11,959 nucleotides of DNA from Euperipatoides rowelli (taxonomy: Eukaryota > Onychophora > Udeonychophora > Euonychophora > Peripatopsidae). The translations under genes and the position numbers were made by a program. Below, piece by piece: positions 8,721-11,959 of this stretch (position 1 is the stretch's first letter; each line of letters begins with the position of its first letter). The notes under the pieces are model-generated. The model was not told the DNA's origin. It saw only the letters and a program-made list of their open reading frames with translations, and did not search any database. The DNA lies in NCBI GenBank assembly GCA_003024985.2, contig PXIH01S0047512.1; one strand, given 5' to 3'.

Positions 8721-9568
8721 ACGGTTAATGTGTTTATAACCTACTTGTGTTATAAGCTAATTTATTATCATCAGACTTTTCCTTTTTTTTTATTTTTGTA
8801 TTTGGACCTGACCAACTTGTTAAAAAAAAAGGATGAAATCATATTGGGCCTTTTTACACATAAATTTCAATACCCGAGTCAAAACCCAATAATTTTGCCA
8901 AAGATCAACCAGAAAAATATGACAAAGCTTGATAAACCCGACCCGAGGCCCAACATTGGGTCAGATTTTTTGGGTTTACATGCAGGAATCTCTGTTAAAT
9001 ATATCAGGTGTCATCTACTGATAGGTTGTTATTAACATATTAGCTATTTATAACTAATATCCAAATATAACATTATGTACTATGTTCAGTTTCTAAATGT
9101 AATAGTTATTAAATAATAGATCTTCATACAAATCTAATCAATTCTAGTTGGAGAATAATAAAAGAATCATGTGGTTAAAAATTGGTTGTTCTTTATTGGC
9201 TGAACTTACAACAAATTTCTCATTATTTCATTTGCTAATGGTTACCAGTTTCCTAAAATAACTGATACTCATTGTTTTTCTGTTATTGACTCATACTTGG
9301 ACAATCTGTTCAAATTTTTTACTCATATTGGTCTTTGGACATGCTCAATAGCATCAAGTTGAAGTTACACATCACAGAATCAGCCTCAATTTTACAGATT
9401 GTGTATTAGGAATGATGTTTTTTTTTAATAAATTTAAACATTTAATTTATTTAATTAATCACAATAATTTTCATAATCTTATAATTAAATACAGTTATAA
9501 TTATAGTTAATAAGCCTAGGTAACAGAAACTTAATTAAATAAAGGAATTATAGATTTGTTGTGCTATA
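8721..9568. other. Intergenic, no gene recognised
   Basis: This is AT-rich DNA without a recognisable protein or RNA. I searched the plus strand for the RT thumb and 3' part missing from the CR1-like copy and did not find it. An imperfect inverted repeat with TAAACCC/GGGTTTA ends and inner CCCAA/TTGGG lies at 8933-8978. A related word pattern (CCCGA followed by CCCAA) occurs upstream near 8874-8889. The plus-strand open frame at 8730-9035 has no familiar motif. Confidence 0.5.
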
Positions 9569-9850
9569 AAAATAATAATAATAATAATGATGATGATGAT
9601 TATGATGATGATGATGATGAGGATGGTGAGACAATAAGGATGATGAGGACAAAACATGGATGATGACAAGGATGACAATCATGATGATGAAGACAATGAT
9701 GATAAGGACAACAATGATGAAGATGAAGACAATGAGGACAATGAGTACAACAATGAAAATGAGGTTGAGGATGATGAGGATGATGATGAGGACAACTACA
9801 TGGACAATGATGAGAACATTGATGACAAGAACACCACCGCCACTGATGAC
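9569..9850. repeat. AAT/GAT trinucleotide microsatellite, degenerate
   Basis: The stretch begins with about six AAT units, passes into GAT/ATG units (about 9588-9625) and then decays into mixed GAT, GAC, GAG and AAT words up to about 9850. All are purine-rich on the plus strand. The repeat creates open frames on both strands, such as a plus-strand Asp/Glu/Asn-only translation at 9656-9904. Those are composition artefacts and not supported genes. Confidence 0.85.
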
Positions 9851-10280
9851 TATTATTATAAAATAAAATCTAAAGTACAAAAAATGTACTACATATTTGA
9901 GTAAATAAAGACTATAGTTTTAAAATAGTAAATAAATACAAATATTCTTTAGTTTTTTTTCTATGAATATTTTTTTTTTAAAAAAAATGCAAATATTAAG
10001 AAAATTTGACAAGCCGAATATTCTGACTGAGTATTGAATCTAATACGTTTTTTGCTCCATTATACGTTTTAAAAATCTTAATAATCAATACATTATTCTA
10101 TAACAGTAATGTAATACTTATTTTAGAATATGTTTGTTCAAACAGTTATTCAAAAAGAACCGTTAGGCCCATCACTATTCTCATTTGATCACAGTAGTAA
10201 AACAAACGTTAGGCCTAATCAGTATTTGGATAGGTGACCTAATCAAACACTTAGTGGTATAGGACCAAATTTTTGTAGTT
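9851..10280. other. Intergenic, AT-rich
   Basis: No gene is visible. A T-run/A-run junction (about 9970-9987) forms a simple palindrome. Two copies of the word CGTTAGGCC, about 50 bp apart (near 10161 and 10208), and a GACCTAATC word lie just upstream of the tRNA-like segment. They may be part of the same repeat. Confidence 0.45.
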
Positions 10281-10432
10281 CTCTTGTGGAGCAGTTGGTA
10301 AGAAGGTGAACTGTAAATCCAGATATTGTAAGTTTGAATATTAAAATGGATATTGTGTTTCTGTCAACAAACCTGGAAGAGGACTTATGGTGAAAAATCT
10401 GGCTTGTCTAGGCTTTTTTTTTTAAAAAAAAA
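10281..10432 (+). mobile_element. tRNA-Tyr-derived SINE-like element, decayed
   Basis: The head (10281-10350) resembles a tRNA. TGGAGCAGTTGG (10287-10298) matches the polymerase III A box except for one base. AGTTTGAATAT (10331-10341) is a decayed B box. The 44-base offset between them is the one found in tRNAs. The middle reads ACTGTAAATCC, close to the anticodon arm of metazoan tRNA-Tyr (anticodon GTA). Stems no longer pair well, so a working tRNA gene is unlikely. About 60 bases of unrelated body follow and end in a T-run/A-run (about 10412-10432). That head-body-tail layout is typical of SINEs. Boundaries are approximate. Confidence 0.5.
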
Positions 10433-11175
10433 TCTTAATGTCATCAATAATGAAAGTCTTAAAAGCCAAGATTTAAATTTGTGATTTAATAGTGAAAATG
10501 AATGAGATTCTACTGCATTGTTATTGATGAGATTGATAAAATTAATGAAATTTAGGAACTATTAGCCTACATAAGAATAAGGACAAAATTGAGAGAACTA
10601 TTACAATACTAAAAACTATTAATGCAAGTATTAATCATGTTACTACTAATAATAATAGAGTGTGTGCTGAGAAAACTTATCTGTGCACAGATTACTACAG
10701 AAATGGTTGACCGCTATTGATTGGTTAAAAGTTGGGCTAACAGAAACTGTAAAAATTATCAAAAATGATAACACAGGTTTATTCCTATTCTTGATTATCA
10801 ATAGGGCTGGGGCCTATTATTTATCGCTTAATAGGAGTTAAGGTTCAGCATGGGGTGAAAGTTATGAATGTAAATATACAAAAAACAAGGCTTATAAATC
10901 ATTCAGTTATTAGTGTTTCTCTCAGACAATTTTGTTTGGGGTGGGTAACATTTCAGAGGTAAGGTTGGAGGGAGGCGCATTTTAGAGTTCATGGGGGGGG
11001 AGTATTAAGCTAAATGAAAATATTATTTGTCATTTCATGAAAATTAATCTTATTATATTATTAACATTATTATTAAATATAGGAAATGACAATGATAAAA
11101 AAACAAAAAAAACAACCAAATATTCAAACAAGTTTGGTATTTTATCAATATTTTTGCTTTAGTGCTGATCCAATT
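10433..11175. other. Intergenic, no gene recognised
   Basis: This is AT-rich DNA with short repeats of TTAAT and AATAAT words. A G-rich patch at 10937-11002 (GGGGTGGG, GGTTGGAGGGAGG, then a G9 run) stands out from the base composition. Together with the homopolymer cluster at 11176 it may belong to one unidentified repeat. No protein or RNA gene is supported. Confidence 0.45.
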
Positions 11176-11224
11176 CCCCCCCCCCCCCCGGGGGGGGGGG
11201 TGGACTTCTCCATGGGGGGGGGGG
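11176..11224. repeat. C14-G11-spacer-G11 homopolymer cluster
   Basis: C14 (11176-11189) runs directly into G11 (11190-11200). After a 13-base spacer, TGGACTTCTCCAT, comes a second G11 (11214-11224). The C/G junction is a perfect palindrome of at least 11 bp per arm. The two G tracts could also support four-stranded structures. The spacer contains the short inverted pair TGGA/TCCA. Lengths of such runs are often unreliable in assemblies. Confidence 0.8.
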
Positions 11225-11959
11225 AGCAGCACCCCCTGACCTAGAGAAGTTCCTGAAAGAAACACTGTTAGTTATGTTCTACTAATGCAAACATGATTGT
11301 TTGTTTTGGTCGTAATTCATACTGATAATTTTGATTTCCAGACATTATTCTATTAATAGTTATTACATACTGTAAGTTATAAACTTGGTGTGTGTTTTTT
11401 TTATATATATCTAATGTTGAAGAAATTGGTTTCCTTTAATTAAAAAAAAAGAAAAAAGTATTTATTATTAATGTAATTTAATTGCGAATGGTTACTGTAC
11501 ATTTCTTTGCAACTTCACTAATAATTAAATTTCAAGAGATAATGACGGATTGGAATAATACAATTGTCATTAGATACAAATTGCTTTGTATTTACTTAAA
11601 TATTTGATTTGTTGTTTAATCAAGTATTCTTAATTTTCATTTCCTCATTCTTTTTGATTAGATGAAGATTCTATTAAGGTTAAACTCTCAAAGCAGACAT
11701 TTGAAGCATTATTAACAAAATAATTTATTCTTTTAAAATTTAGTGAGAAAATTAAGCATTATTTTAATACTAATCTCTATTTAGCTCATATGAGATCTGA
11801 TCGATAATAGAAACACACCTGGAAATCTTGAAGGGCTTTATTTTATAGTTGCACGGTATTGAGGATAAGGCATTCTCTATAATAGAATAAAAAAGGGAGA
11901 AAAATTTTCAAATGGCTAAATAAAGTTAAGTATAGATGTGCTCTTCAGGACACCAAGCA
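11225..11959. other. Intergenic, no gene recognised
   Basis: This is AT-rich sequence with a TATATATAT word near 11402 and an A-rich run near 11441. I see no open frame with family motifs, no tRNA-like boxes and no terminal repeats pairing with elsewhere in the window. Confidence 0.5.

Noticed and set aside
9656-9904. Acidic Asp/Glu-only open frame on the plus strand, and its minus-strand Ile/Val/His partner
   Set aside because: It is produced entirely by the degenerate GAT/AAT microsatellite. There is no motif or codon structure beyond the repeat.
10281-10352. Functional tRNA-Tyr gene
   Set aside because: The B box is decayed, the acceptor and T stems do not pair well, and a body and tail follow. 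A SINE-like relic is the better reading.
11053-11265. Minus-strand open frame crossing the C/G homopolymers
   Set aside because: Its Gly/Pro-rich part is the homopolymer cluster and the rest is low-complexity AT-rich DNA.

Overview
The window looks like AT-rich nuclear DNA of an invertebrate animal and consists of decayed retrotransposons and intergenic sequence. I see no intact host gene, rRNA, functional tRNA, operon or CRISPR array. The eukaryotic reading rests on non-LTR retrotransposon remnants of CR1-like and L1/Tx1-like type, a tRNA-derived SINE-like head, long homopolymers and microsatellites, and TATA-box/AATAAA signals. The species cannot be named from the sequence. The scattered TAGGCCTA-like words and the Tx1-type ORF1 suggest a marine invertebrate, but that is only an impression.

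Layout. (1) 1-1304: a possible solo LTR, bounded by TGTAGGATT and AATCCTACA, with a TATA box near 654 and an AATAAA near 1000. (2) 1305-2800: intergenic DNA holding a diverged direct repeat of about 70 bp in a less AT-rich patch (1782-1978) and a weak splice-bounded exon candidate on the minus strand (2197-2396). (3) 2812-4261, plus strand: a 5'-truncated CR1-group LINE fragment. It is recognisable through most reverse-transcriptase blocks but is scattered over three frames. (4) About 8720 down to 4262, minus strand: a nearly full-length L1/Tx1-like LINE. It keeps an ORF1 with a CCHC-type knuckle, and an ORF2 with an APE-type endonuclease, a reverse transcriptase with a YIDD box, and a C-terminal CCHC motif. 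A short 3' tail has an AATAAA signal. Stops and frameshifts break both ORFs. An inverted duplication of about 58 bp lies inside the reverse transcriptase just before YIDD. (5) 8721-11959: intergenic DNA with a GAT/AAT microsatellite (9569-9850), a tRNA-Tyr-like SINE head (10281-10432) and a C14/G11/G11 homopolymer cluster (11176-11224).

The two LINEs are in opposite orientation. The 3' tail of the Tx1-like element abuts the CR1-like coding sequence inside the conserved block just after YIRS. The simplest reading is that the Tx1-like element jumped into the older CR1-like copy. The missing 3' end of the CR1-like copy was not found on the far side. No part of the window looks capable of expressing a working protein now. 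I did not find a previously undescribed functional system. The items most worth a second look are the inverted duplication in the reverse transcriptase, the SINE-like head and the LTR-like ends.
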